52,688 nt of DNA from JBEEJZ01 sp046046915. GTDB lineage: Bacteria; Pseudomonadota; Gammaproteobacteria; Burkholderiales; Burkholderiaceae_C. Shown here piece after piece: positions 1 through 7,879 of the stretch. The position numbers and the translations under genes were made by a program. Each line of letters starts with the position of its first letter. The first letter of the stretch is position 1. The notes below the pieces were generated by a model. The model was not told the origin of the DNA and searched no databases. It worked only from the letters and a program-made list of their open reading frames with translations. The DNA lies in NCBI GenBank assembly GCA_046046915.1, contig JBJOIT010000018.1, positions 1-52,688 of the forward strand, in the 5' to 3' direction.

Positions 1-335
1 CGGATGCGTCGCAAGAGCAGGCCTTAGGTATGGAGTGGTCTGCAGGGCTGAAACGGACAGGCAAAACAGACAAAGTGACGCGACTTTGTTTCGACTGGCC
101 GTTTGAGCGTTGTTCAGAGGTTAGCCATACGGCTGGGGTTGTCGAAGGACATCCCCAATGAGTTGCTTCTAGCCCGAAGGATTTAAGACGGTGGGAACGA
201 CTGAATGGGCCTCGACACCCAAGTTAAGGCTGTCGCTTACAAGCTAAGTGATGGATTCCTGAGGAGCTCGAAACTACTTTTGGATTGCTGCGATTTGTCG
301 CGCACTTCATGCGAAGCCCAAGATTTTGGTTCGAT

Positions 336-402
336 GGGCACAAATCGGGCACACTTAAAAGGCATACAGCAGGCAAATTTCGGGCACAAAACGGGCACAC
401 TT
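336..402. repeat. Paired TGTGCCC/GGGCACA direct repeats, possible integrase arm sites
   Basis: The 7-mer GGGCACA begins at 336, 347, 382 and 393, so two pairs with an 11-bp internal period form two 21-bp units (336-356 and 382-402) that differ at a single base. They lie about 120-185 bp from the tRNA-Ser 3' end. Tyrosine integrases bind short repeated arm sites at such distances from a tRNA core site. The repeats are seen directly; the integrase-arm role is inferred. Confidence 0.45.
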
Positions 403-474
403 CCGGCGAAGTTCCGTCAAAATTAAGTGCGCTAGCCGCCTGAAAATGTGGAGTCAACAAGCTTACAGTCGAAA

Positions 475-511
475 AAAATCCCCTGTAAGTCATTGATTTA
501 CAGGGGATTTT
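475..511 (-). terminator. Rho-independent terminator downstream of tRNA-Ser
   Basis: On the minus strand a perfect stem (ATCCCCTGTAA pairing with TTACAGGGGAT, 9-nt loop) is followed by a run of T (478-472 read in reverse). It starts about 10 nt past the CCA end of tRNA-Ser, so it most likely ends that transcript. The flanking A and T runs make it potentially bidirectional. Confidence 0.75.
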
Positions 512-520
512 CCGTTTTAG

Positions 521-610
521 TGGCGGAGAAGGCGGGATTCGAACCCGCGGTGGGTTTTACCCCACGCACGCTTTCCAGGCGTGTGACTTAAACCACTCAT
601 CCACCTCTCC
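521..610 (-). tRNA. tRNA-Ser (anticodon GGA)
   Basis: Read on the minus strand, the sequence folds as a class II tRNA with a long variable arm. The acceptor begins GGAGAGG and pairs near the 3' end. The anticodon loop is CTGGAAA, giving anticodon GGA (serine, UCC/UCU codons). The T arm contains GGTTCGAATCC, and the CCA end is encoded (523-521). The 90-nt length fits tRNA-Ser. Its 3' end faces the repeat-bearing stretch at the left edge of the window. Confidence 0.95.
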
Positions 611-613
611 TAA

Positions 614-628
614 CGCCGGCTATTTTAT
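614..628 (-). promoter_or_regulatory. Possible -10 element for tRNA-Ser
   Basis: Reading leftwards, TAAAAT (627-622) lies about 11 nt before the first base of the mature tRNA (610), the right distance for a -10 box with transcription starting near 615. I do not see a good -35 at the expected spacing, so this is tentative. Confidence 0.3.
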
Positions 629-670
629 CTGAGGAATGTCACACTTTTTGGCGTAATGGCTAGCAGACAC

Positions 671-702
671 AAAAAAAGGAGCCGCCGTTGGGCGACTCCT
701 TT
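671..702 (-). terminator. Terminator of the LivK-like gene
   Basis: On the minus strand GGAGTCGCC, a CAAC loop and GGCGGCTCC form a 9-bp stem with one G-T wobble, followed by seven T (677-671). It lies about 40 nt past the stop codon of the binding-protein gene at 740, so it should end that single-gene transcript. Confidence 0.8.
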
Positions 703-739
703 GATAGCCTGATCTTCATCAGGCCAATCTGGCGGCAGA

Positions 740-1927
740 TTAACGAATCACTGCCAAGGTGGTGCGCTGACCGCCCTTGTAAGTCATGAGCGTCAAGGCG
801 CCGTTCTTGATGTCGCCCTTTTCGTCAAAGGAAATGGGGCCGGTCACACCCTTGTAATCGGCCGTCGCGGCCAACACGGGCAGGTACTTGGCAGGATCGG
901 TGGAGTTAGCCTTGACCATCGCGGCAACCATGACCTTGACGGAGTCATAAACATAAGGAGCGTAAACCTGAACGTCGGCATTGAATTTAGCCTTGAACTT
1001 GGTCTTGAACTCTTCCATGCCAGCCTTGGCTTCGCCTTCGACGCCACCAGCCTCTGCACAGTAAACCTGGTCATCAGCCATGCCGTCGCCAGCCAACTTG
1101 GCCAGCTCGCTGGAGCAGATACCGTCTCCGCCCATGAACTTAGCCTTGATACCCAAGGACTTCATTTGCTTCAGCATGGGGCCAGCAACAGCATCCATAC
1201 CACCGAAGAACACGACATCAGGCTTCTTGCCCTTGATCGTGGTCAGAATGGAGTTGAAGTCAGTTGCCTTGTCGGTCGTGAATTCCTTGGCAACCACTTT
1301 GCCACCCGCAGCTTCGACAGCCTTGGTGAACTCTTCTGCAACGCCTTGGCCGTAAGCGGTACGGTCGTCGATCACAGCGATATTCTTGCCCTTGAGCGTT
1401 TCAATGGCGTACTTGCCCAGGGTGCTGCCCAAATGAACGTCGTCAGCCACGACGCGGAAAGCGGTTTTGAAGCCTTGGCGGGTGTACTTGGGGTTGGTTG
1501 CTGAAGGAGAAATTTGGGGAATGCCTGCATCGCTGTAAATCTTGGAAGCAGGAATGGTGGTTCCGGAATTCAGGTGACCCACAACACCGGCCACCTTGGC
1601 ATCAGCCAGCTTTTGGGCGACCGCTGTACCTTGCTTAGGATCGGCAGCGTCGTCTTCAGCCATGAGCTCGAGGGTAACTTTCTTGCCGTCGATCATGACG
1701 CCAGCAGCGTTCAGTTCTTCAATGGCCAGACGAGCACCGTTTTCGTTGTCCTTGCCCAAGTGTGCAATCGCACCGCTGGTGGGGCCAACGTGACCGATTT
1801 TCACAACAGCAGCTGCGGGCGCAGCAGCGGGAGCGGCTGCAGGAGCAGCTTCTTCTTTCTTGCCACAAGCCACCAACAGGACGGCAGCGGCCACCATGGT
1901 CAACGTGCTCTTAACCGTGAATTGCAT
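740..1927 (-). CDS. Branched-chain amino acid type ABC transporter substrate-binding lipoprotein (LivK-like)
   Basis: This is a periplasmic binding protein of type I fold (Leu/Ile/Val-binding family), 395 aa. The N-terminus is a lipoprotein signal peptide with a lipobox (LLVAC) whose cysteine is residue 21. An Ala/Pro linker (about 25-40) precedes the domain that opens with KIGHVGPTSG. The start at 1927 is supported by GGAG about 7 nt upstream. It is followed by its own terminator and has no permease or ATPase genes beside it, so it must use a transporter encoded elsewhere or act as a sensor partner. The ligand could be Leu/Ile/Val or an amide or aromatic compound; the sequence alone does not decide. 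Confident family call, uncertain substrate. Confidence 0.9.
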   Translation of the reverse strand: MQFTVKSTLTMVAAAVLLVACGKKEEAAPAAAPAAAPAAAVVKIGHVGPTSGAIAHLGKDNENGARLAIEELNAAGVMIDGKKVTLELMAEDDAADPKQGTAVAQKLADAKVAGVVGHLNSGTTIPASKIYSDAGIPQISPSATNPKYTRQGFKTAFRVVADDVHLGSTLGKYAIETLKGKNIAVIDDRTAYGQGVAEEFTKAVEAAGGKVVAKEFTTDKATDFNSILTTIKGKKPDVVFFGGMDAVAGPMLKQMKSLGIKAKFMGGDGICSSELAKLAGDGMADDQVYCAEAGGVEGEAKAGMEEFKTKFKAKFNADVQVYAPYVYDSVKVMVAAMVKANSTDPAKYLPVLAATADYKGVTGPISFDEKGDIKNGALTLMTYKGGQRTTLAVIR

Positions 1928-2004
1928 AGATACTCCAAAGTAAATTTATGAAAGCAATGCGTGAATATTTTTGTTCACCGCCCTAACGATACAACAAAAT
2001 GACA

Positions 2005-2337
2005 TCACTCACTATTAGGGACTTTACCAATCGGATGAAATCCGTTAGGTGGCTGTTTAGGCGCGAAGGCCTCCGCAACTGAATCGCGAACCAGGCGGCT
2101 CATCTCGGCGTACAGGCGAGTTTCGAGCGCAAGCATATGCTCACTGAGTAGGACATTGACCAGCTGAGCCGCCCGAGGCTCGAGCAAAGCTGTGATCTGA
2201 TCTGCGAGCGCGCTTTTTTCGATCTCGGATACAGCAGCCAAGGCATCAGACGGCGCAGCGAGCACGGACGGATCAACAACCTCGGTCAGCGTCGGTAGAA
2301 ACCTGGGCAGTGGTTTGGGAAGTTCCGGCACGTTCAT
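2005..2337 (-). CDS. Hypothetical protein cotranscribed with holC
   Basis: A 110-aa protein I do not recognise. It starts with a Pro-rich segment (PELPKPLPRFLPTLTEVV), followed by a predicted helical region (about 35-92) rich in Ala, Leu and Glu (for example LADQITALLEPRAAQ), and a short polar tail. There is no signal peptide or membrane segment. Its ATG overlaps the stop of holC by 4 nt (ATGA), so the two are translationally coupled and probably form a pepA-holC-orf operon. The helical middle could mediate self-association or binding to the replisome clamp loader, but that is only a guess from the neighbour. Confidence 0.75.
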   Translation of the reverse strand: MNVPELPKPLPRFLPTLTEVVDPSVLAAPSDALAAVSEIEKSALADQITALLEPRAAQLVNVLLSEHMLALETRLYAEMSRLVRDSVAEAFAPKQPPNGFHPIGKVPNSE

Positions 2338-2771
2338 CCTCCAGTTCCTGTACTGGCCACATCAAAGCGGTCGATTTTGTGGCCCCCAGCACTGTACTGA
2401 CGCCAACGTGCCCGGGACCGTTCCCGGTCTTCGTCCGAGGTATCCACAAGCTCAATCACACGCTCAAAGCGCTCAAAACCAGCAGGCACGGTATCGCCGA
2501 CATTGAGCAGCCAGGGGTGTAGTTGGGTATGGCTGATGTCGCTGGCCAACAGCACGGGGGCACGTACCGTCTGAGGAGACGAGCGGTCGCAAAAGACATG
2601 GGGAATGAAGTCGAGCGCCGAAAAAGTCCACAGCCGAGCATCCAGCTCGGCCAATAATGCCTGCGGACCGGTGACCGTCAGTTTGGCGCCGCTGTTAAAC
2701 CCTTTGCGAAGCAGCCTACAGGCGTATTGCACCTTGTCAGGCATATTGAAATGAAAGGCGATGTCCGTCAT
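2334..2771 (-). CDS. holC: DNA polymerase III chi subunit
   Basis: Chi is the clamp-loader accessory subunit that binds single-strand binding protein and links SSB-coated template to the polymerase III holoenzyme. The 145-aa length matches the family (about 140-150). Visible family features are the N-terminal FHFNMPDKVQYACRLLRKG, the middle LWTFSALDFIPHVFCD and the PVLLASD strand, then the WLLNVGD and FERVIELVD segments. It lies 37 nt downstream of pepA on the same strand, an arrangement also known from other proteobacteria (pepA-holC in E. coli). It overlaps the next gene by 4 nt. Confidence 0.92.
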   Translation of the reverse strand: MTDIAFHFNMPDKVQYACRLLRKGFNSGAKLTVTGPQALLAELDARLWTFSALDFIPHVFCDRSSPQTVRAPVLLASDISHTQLHPWLLNVGDTVPAGFERFERVIELVDTSDEDRERSRARWRQYSAGGHKIDRFDVASTGTGG

Positions 2772-2808
2772 GGGTGCGGGGGCTGAGCCTGAACGACTGG
2801 AGCCTGGA

Positions 2809-4281
2809 CTATTTCTTTTTGCGGGAAACCGGCGCCGCGCGACGAGTCAGAAACTCTACCAGCAGGGCCACCGGGCGACCCGTGGCACCTTTGGCCGCCC
2901 CACTCTTCCAGGCGGTACCCGCGATGTCCAAATGGGCCCAGGCGTGTTCGCCGACAAACTTTTGCAAAAACTTGGCAGCAGTCACTGCGCCACCTGCTCG
3001 GCCCGCGATGTTGGCCATGTCAGCAAAGTTGGACTTGAGCCCCTCGCCATATTCCTCGTCAAGAGGCAAGCGCCAGCAGGTGTCAAGTGTTTCCTCTCCG
3101 CTGTCCAGGAGTTGCGCGGCCAGTTCGTCGCTGGACGAAAACATGCCAGTGCGCACGCCACCCAATGCGACCACACAGGCCCCCGTCAAGGTGGCAATAT
3201 CCACCACTGCTGACGGCTTGAATCTTTCCGCGTAGGTCAGGGCATCGCACAGGATCAGGCGGCCTTCGGCGTCCGTATTGAGCACCTCGATGGTTTGACC
3301 ACTCATGCTGGTCACGACATCGCCAGGTTTCACTGCCTGGGGCCCGGGCATGTTCTCACAACTGGGAATGATGCCGATGACAGACACAGCAGGCTGCAAT
3401 TCACCCAAGGCCTGGAACACCCCCAACACACTGGCAGCCCCACACATGTCGAACTTCATCTCATCCATTTCAGCCGCGGGCTTGATGGAGATGCCGCCGG
3501 TATCAAACGTGATGCCCTTGCCGACCAGGACTACCGGCGCGTCTTTGGCAGCACCGCCCTTGTAGCGCAAAACGACGAAGCGCAGCGGCTCCTGAGAGCC
3601 CTTAGCGACCGCGGCGAAAGAGCCCATGCCCAGCGCGTGCACTTCTTCGGGGCCCAAAACTTCGCATTCGACCTTGGGAAAACGCACCAAGGCTTGAGCA
3701 GCCTGCCCAAGCATGGTGGGCGTGGCATGGTTTGCCGGGCGATTGGCCCACTCCTTGGCCAACTCAATCCCTGACAAGGTGGCCCGGGCTTGTGCAAGGG
3801 CTGTGCTCAGCGCGACTGGCACGTCCGATCCCGGCACACCCAATACGACGGACTCCAAATGCCGCCCTTCCGCCTTGGGTTTGGTGGTGGCATACACGTA
3901 AGTAGACTCGCCCACGGCCAGCACGGCGGCTTGGAGCGACTGTGGCGACAAAGCAAGCGTGGAGCAGATCAGCACACGCTTGACCGACTTGAGCTTGGCA
4001 AGTCCAGCCACGGCTGCCAGGACTGATTTACGGACCTGCCTGGCAGAGCCGTCGCCCACCCCAGCAAGCACCAGGCGGCCAGCGCTCACACCAGGGGTGC
4101 GAAACAATGAAAGAACCTTGCCAGGCGCGGTCTCCAGGTCTGCGCTCTTGAGCGCCTGAGTGATCAGGATGGAGAGCGGATCCTTGGCGGTCAGACGGCC
4201 AGTTCCCACCAGCACCACCAAAGCATCACAGGAAAAGTCTTTGGCGGCACGCAAACCGACGTTGTGTAGTTCAAAGTCCAT
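2809..4281 (-). CDS. pepA: Leucyl aminopeptidase, M17 family
   Basis: A cytosolic di-zinc (or manganese) aminopeptidase that removes N-terminal residues, preferentially Leu, from peptides; family hexamers. The 490-aa length is normal. The C-terminal catalytic domain shows the metal/lysine region VGKGITFDTGG (about 250-260) and the M17 signature NTDAEGRL (about 334-341), with the catalytic Arg in it. The N-terminal macro-like domain is more variable. In enterobacteria PepA also acts as a DNA-binding repressor and recombination cofactor; that cannot be assumed here. It heads a minus-strand operon with holC and lies only 23 bp from the divergent lptF, so the two promoters must lie partly inside the coding regions. 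Confidence 0.97.
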   Translation of the reverse strand: MDFELHNVGLRAAKDFSCDALVVLVGTGRLTAKDPLSILITQALKSADLETAPGKVLSLFRTPGVSAGRLVLAGVGDGSARQVRKSVLAAVAGLAKLKSVKRVLICSTLALSPQSLQAAVLAVGESTYVYATTKPKAEGRHLESVVLGVPGSDVPVALSTALAQARATLSGIELAKEWANRPANHATPTMLGQAAQALVRFPKVECEVLGPEEVHALGMGSFAAVAKGSQEPLRFVVLRYKGGAAKDAPVVLVGKGITFDTGGISIKPAAEMDEMKFDMCGAASVLGVFQALGELQPAVSVIGIIPSCENMPGPQAVKPGDVVTSMSGQTIEVLNTDAEGRLILCDALTYAERFKPSAVVDIATLTGACVVALGGVRTGMFSSSDELAAQLLDSGEETLDTCWRLPLDEEYGEGLKSNFADMANIAGRAGGAVTAAKFLQKFVGEHAWAHLDIAGTAWKSGAAKGATGRPVALLVEFLTRRAAPVSRKKK

Positions 4282-4304
4282 AATTCAGCTTTTGTATTTT
4301 GCGC

Positions 4305-5411
4305 ATGTTATTCCATTCCTCCTTGCGAAAAGAGCTGGCCAGAAGCTTCGGCGCGACGCTGATCGTCTTGGTCACGGTCATCATGACCATGACGCTCATA
4401 CGCACGTTAGGACAGGCATCATTAGGCAAATTCAACCCGTCGGATGTGAGCCTGATCATGGGTTACACGGTACTGGCTTACATGCCCACCATCCTGACCA
4501 TGAGTCTGTTTATTGCGTCGGTCAGCACCTTGTCACGCATGTACCGAGACAGCGAAATGGTGATCTGGTTCAACAGCGGCTTGGGTCTGCTGTCATTTCT
4601 CAATCCGCTTTTCCGATTTGCCTGGCCCGTTTTTTTGGTGGTTCTGGCGCTGTCCACGCTGGTACTTCCTTGGTCTAACAGGCAAATCGACGACATGAAG
4701 GCGGCCTACGAGCGACGCAGCGATCTGGCCCGCGTGGAGCCGGGACAGTTTCAGGAGTCGGCCGGTGGCCAGAGAGTTTTCTTCATTGACAAGGACACGC
4801 CGGACTCGCGAACAGGTAGCAATGTGTTCATTGCAAGCACCGAACCGCTCAAGGAAACCGTGACGTCTGCGCGCCAGGGACGCATAGAGCTCGTGAATGG
4901 TGAGCAGTTCCTTTTGCTGGAAAGTGGTCAGCGACTGGAGCGCGACGTCAAGACGGGCGCTGTCAAGATCAGTGAATTTTCCAGCTATGGCACCCGCATT
5001 GGTGCGGCTGCCGTTCTGACCGAGGAAGGGCGTTCCCCTAATACCTTGTCGACTCTCACCTTGATACGAAGCACTAGTTTGCCGCACCGTGGAGAACTTT
5101 CCTGGCGTTTTGGCATGGTCTTGGCCGCCATCAATTTTGTGATCCTGGCTGCGGCAGTTTCCAATGCCAACCCACGGGTCGGGCGAAGCGCAAGTCTGGG
5201 CTTTTCGATGGCGTCCTTTGTGGTTTATTACAACCTGATCAGCCTGGGGCAAAACTGGGTGGCCACAGGCAAAGTCGAGATTGGAACCTGGTTGCTCGCC
5301 CTGCACGGCAGTGCATTCTTGCTATCGGTCAGCTGGCTGTTGCTCAGACACAAACAGTGGCACCCAAGAGCGCGCAAGCGGTCGATGGTGGCAAGGCAAG
5401 TCACCGCATGA
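4305..5411 (+). CDS. lptF: LPS export ABC transporter permease LptF
   Basis: An inner-membrane permease of the LptB2FG complex that extracts lipopolysaccharide from the inner membrane and passes it to LptC/LptA. The 368-aa protein has three N-terminal membrane segments (about 10-35, 48-75, 100-122), a periplasmic beta-jellyroll middle, and three C-terminal membrane segments. I chose ATG 4305 (MLFHSSLRKELARSF) over an in-frame TTG at 4299, because the family typically begins at that Met. Its stop overlaps the lptG start by 4 nt (ATGA), so production of the two permeases is coupled. Confidence 0.95.
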   Translation: MLFHSSLRKELARSFGATLIVLVTVIMTMTLIRTLGQASLGKFNPSDVSLIMGYTVLAYMPTILTMSLFIASVSTLSRMYRDSEMVIWFNSGLGLLSFLNPLFRFAWPVFLVVLALSTLVLPWSNRQIDDMKAAYERRSDLARVEPGQFQESAGGQRVFFIDKDTPDSRTGSNVFIASTEPLKETVTSARQGRIELVNGEQFLLLESGQRLERDVKTGAVKISEFSSYGTRIGAAAVLTEEGRSPNTLSTLTLIRSTSLPHRGELSWRFGMVLAAINFVILAAAVSNANPRVGRSASLGFSMASFVVYYNLISLGQNWVATGKVEIGTWLLALHGSAFLLSVSWLLLRHKQWHPRARKRSMVARQVTA

Positions 5412-6517
5412 AAACCATACGGACGCTGATTTACGGCGAGGTCGTTCGGTCGGTCATTTTTGTCACTATGGGCTTTCTGGCCCTTTTCATGTTCTTCGAC
5501 CTGGTGGAAGAGATGAAAGCCCTGGGCCGTTACGCCCAGAGCGGCTACCGGCTGGAGCAAGCACTGGTCTATGTGGGGCTGATGATCCCCAGCCATTTGT
5601 ACGAGCTGCTTCCCATCACGGTGCTGATCGGCACCATTTTCGTGATGGCCAGATTGGCCCAGAGCTCCGAATTCACGATTCTCCGGACCAGTGGACTGGG
5701 ACCCTGGCGAGCATTGGGCACGCTGCTGTCCCTGGGCTTGGCCTTCGTGGCGCTCACTTTTGCACTCGGGGACTATGTCTCTCCGGTGGCTGATCGCACC
5801 GCCCAACTGCTAAAGGCACGTTACCAGGGCAATATCTCTGTGGGGCAAACCGGTGCCTGGCTCAAGGAGCGCCAAGCCTACAGCCAGTTTGCGACTAATG
5901 TGGCCCAGCTCACCCCCGATGGCGGAATGCGCGGCATCCGGGTGTTTGAGTTTGACAACCAGGGCTATCTGCTTTCGACGCTTTATGCGGCACAGGGCCG
6001 CTTTTCCGACAACGACGATGCCTGGTTGCTTCAGGAGGTTGACCGCAGCGACTTCAGCACCCGCGGCAAGGACACCGCCACAATCGAGCGCACTCGGCTC
6101 TCCAACTTTCGCTGGCCGACACAGATATCTGCCGAGATGGTCGCATCAGCGCTGCTCAAACCGGAACGCATGAGTACCTTGCACCTGTTTCAGTACATGC
6201 GCCACCTGGAGGCCAATCGCCAGTCGGCCCAGCGCTACGAAATCGAGTTCTGGAAGAAGGTTTTTTATCCGCTGAGTTGCCTGGTCATGGTGGTGCTCGC
6301 TTTGCCTTTTGCCTACTTGCACTTTCGGTCCGGCGGTATCTCAGGCTATGTGTTTGGCGGGGTGATGGCTGGCATCAGTTTCTTCCTGCTCAACAATGTG
6401 TTTGGCTACATGGGCAACCTGCAAAACTGGATGCCATGGCTCACAGCCGCCCTGCCAGGCATGCTGTACAGCCTGATGTCACTGGCGGCATTTGGCTGGC
6501 TGGTTCTTCGTCGATAA
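5408..6517 (+). CDS. lptG: LPS export ABC transporter permease LptG
   Basis: Second permease of the LptB2FG LPS extractor, 369 aa. It begins MKTIRTLIYGEVVRS; ATG 5408 overlaps the lptF stop, although the frame stays open further upstream. It shows three N-terminal membrane segments, including the conserved DLVEEM and SSEFTILRTSG regions (the cytoplasmic coupling helix contacting LptB). A periplasmic domain follows (about 125-265), then three C-terminal membrane segments with FPLSC-type and GISGYVFGG motifs. lptB, lptC and lptA are not in the window. The next gene starts 17 nt later, so the operon may continue into the chelatase gene. Confidence 0.95.
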   Translation: MKTIRTLIYGEVVRSVIFVTMGFLALFMFFDLVEEMKALGRYAQSGYRLEQALVYVGLMIPSHLYELLPITVLIGTIFVMARLAQSSEFTILRTSGLGPWRALGTLLSLGLAFVALTFALGDYVSPVADRTAQLLKARYQGNISVGQTGAWLKERQAYSQFATNVAQLTPDGGMRGIRVFEFDNQGYLLSTLYAAQGRFSDNDDAWLLQEVDRSDFSTRGKDTATIERTRLSNFRWPTQISAEMVASALLKPERMSTLHLFQYMRHLEANRQSAQRYEIEFWKKVFYPLSCLVMVVLALPFAYLHFRSGGISGYVFGGVMAGISFFLLNNVFGYMGNLQNWMPWLTAALPGMLYSLMSLAAFGWLVLRR

Positions 6518-6534
6518 ATTAAAAGGTGCTTGCT

Positions 6535-6918
6535 ATGGAACAACGGGCGGTGATTCTTTTTGCACATGGCTCGCGTGACCCTCTGTGGCGTCAGCCCATG
6601 GACGCTGTCGCACGGCGAATGCAGGCCATGGACCCAAGCGTGATGGTGCGTTGTGCGTTTTTGGAACTCACCACACCCGACTTGCCTATGAGTGCAGCCG
6701 AAGTCGTTGCACTCGGCGCAAAAAGCATCACCGTGGTTCCCATGTTCTTGGGTGTGGGCAAGCACGCACGCGAAGACTTGCCTGTGTTGATGGAGCAACT
6801 CAAAGCTGCCCATCCAGAGGTCACTTTCCTCCTGCAACCGGCCGTCGGGGAGCAGCCACGCCTAGTGGAACTCCTTGCACAGATGGCCCTCGACATGCAA
6901 GCGTCCAAAATACTCTGA
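6535..6918 (+). CDS. Sirohydrochlorin chelatase, CbiX/SirB small type
   Basis: A short single-domain (127 aa) class II chelatase that inserts cobalt (CbiX, toward B12) or ferrous iron (SirB, toward siroheme) into sirohydrochlorin. The N-terminal HGSRD motif contains the metal-binding His11, and a second conserved His lies in GVGKHAREDLP near residue 76. I chose ATG 6535, with AAAAGG upstream, over an in-frame GTG at 6526. It follows lptG closely and ends 7 nt before a CysB-like regulator. Neighbourhood with a sulfur-assimilation regulator favours iron and siroheme for sulfite reductase, but the sequence does not fix the metal. Confidence 0.88.
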   Translation: MEQRAVILFAHGSRDPLWRQPMDAVARRMQAMDPSVMVRCAFLELTTPDLPMSAAEVVALGAKSITVVPMFLGVGKHAREDLPVLMEQLKAAHPEVTFLLQPAVGEQPRLVELLAQMALDMQASKIL

Positions 6919-6925
6919 CTGGCTG

Positions 6926-7879
6926 ATGAACCTGCACCAATTTCGCTTCGTTCAGGAAGCCAGCCGTCGCAACCTCAACCTGACAGAGGCAGCACGCGCG
7001 CTGCACACCTCGCAACCCGGTGTCTCCAAGGCCATCATCGAGCTGGAAGAAGAACTCGGGGTTGAAATTTTTGCGCGCCACGGCAAGCGGCTCAAACGCA
7101 TCACCGAGCCCGGCGAGCATGTGTTGCGCAGCATCGAAATCATCATGCGGGAGATTGGGAACCTGCGCCGCATTGGCGAGCAGTACAGCGCGGAGGACAG
7201 CGGAACGCTTTCCATCGCCACCACCCACACCCAAGCCCGCTACGTGCTGCCCGACCCGGTCGCAAAACTGAGGCTGGATTACCCAAAAGTGAACGTCAGC
7301 CTGCACCAGGGCTCACCAGACCAGGTGGCACGCATGTTGATCGATGAGACTGCGGAGGTCGGCATTGCAACCGAATCCCTAGCGGCCTACGACGAATTGG
7401 TCACCCTGCCCTGCTATGAGTGGCAGCACGTACTGGTGTTACCCGTGGGGCACCGCCTGTGTCAACAGGAGCGCATCACCCTGGAGGACATTGCTCAGGA
7501 ACCGCTCATCACCTACCACCCGTCTTACACCGGCCGCACCAAGATCGACCAGGCGTTTGCCACGCGCAAGCTGCACCCCCGGGTGGCACTGGAAGCCATC
7601 GACTCCGACGTGATCAAAACCTATGTGCGGCTGGGCTTGGGCGTGGGCATCGCTGCCGAAATGGCAGTTCGCGATGTCGTGCTCGATGGCGAGAAGAGTG
7701 ACCTAGTGGTCAGGTCCGCTGGGCAATTGTTTGGACAAAATGTGACCCGAATCGCCTTCAAGCGAGGGGCTTATTTGCGCAACTTTGTTTACCGTTTTGC
7801 CGAACTGCTCAGCGACCGCCTTGATCGCAACCTGATTGCCCGTGCCATGACCGGGCAGGTGAACGACTATGAGCTCTGA
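6926..7879 (+). CDS. CysB-like LysR-family transcriptional regulator
   Basis: A 317-aa LysR-type regulator. The winged helix-turn-helix occupies about 1-60 (NLTEAARALHTSQPGVSKAI is the recognition region). It is followed by the effector-binding domain with the CysB/Cbl-type segments TTHTQARYVLP and QGSPDQVARML. CysB/Cbl proteins activate sulfate uptake and assimilation genes and respond to O-acetylserine/N-acetylserine or APS; this is the natural candidate to control the cys operon at 20.9-27 kb. I chose ATG 6926 (MNLHQFRFVQEA) because family members start there, not at the longer open frame from 6875. Its end overlaps the next gene by 11 nt. Confidence 0.92.
   Translation: MNLHQFRFVQEASRRNLNLTEAARALHTSQPGVSKAIIELEEELGVEIFARHGKRLKRITEPGEHVLRSIEIIMREIGNLRRIGEQYSAEDSGTLSIATTHTQARYVLPDPVAKLRLDYPKVNVSLHQGSPDQVARMLIDETAEVGIATESLAAYDELVTLPCYEWQHVLVLPVGHRLCQQERITLEDIAQEPLITYHPSYTGRTKIDQAFATRKLHPRVALEAIDSDVIKTYVRLGLGVGIAAEMAVRDVVLDGEKSDLVVRSAGQLFGQNVTRIAFKRGAYLRNFVYRFAELLSDRLDRNLIARAMTGQVNDYEL

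Larger units (their letters stand above)
1..520. other. Gene-poor stretch next to tRNA-Ser, probable end of an integrated element
   Basis: I see no convincing gene here. Two short overlapping frames on opposite strands (205-426 and 224-493) have no recognisable domain and no credible start region. The notable content is a pair of near-identical direct repeats at 336-356 and 382-402 and a hairpin terminator at 475-511, both just past the 3' end of tRNA-Ser. Integrative elements usually insert at tRNA 3' ends, so this could be the edge of an integrated element lying off the left of the window. That is inference, because no integrase is visible. Confidence 0.4.

Noticed and set aside
205..493. 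Two overlapping short frames at the left edge (plus and minus)
   Set aside because: They overlap on opposite strands, have no domain or credible start, and cover the direct repeats.
4299..4304. TTG at 4299 as the lptF start
   Set aside because: ATG 4305 two codons later gives the usual family N-terminus (MLFHSSLRKE) and is the more common start codon.
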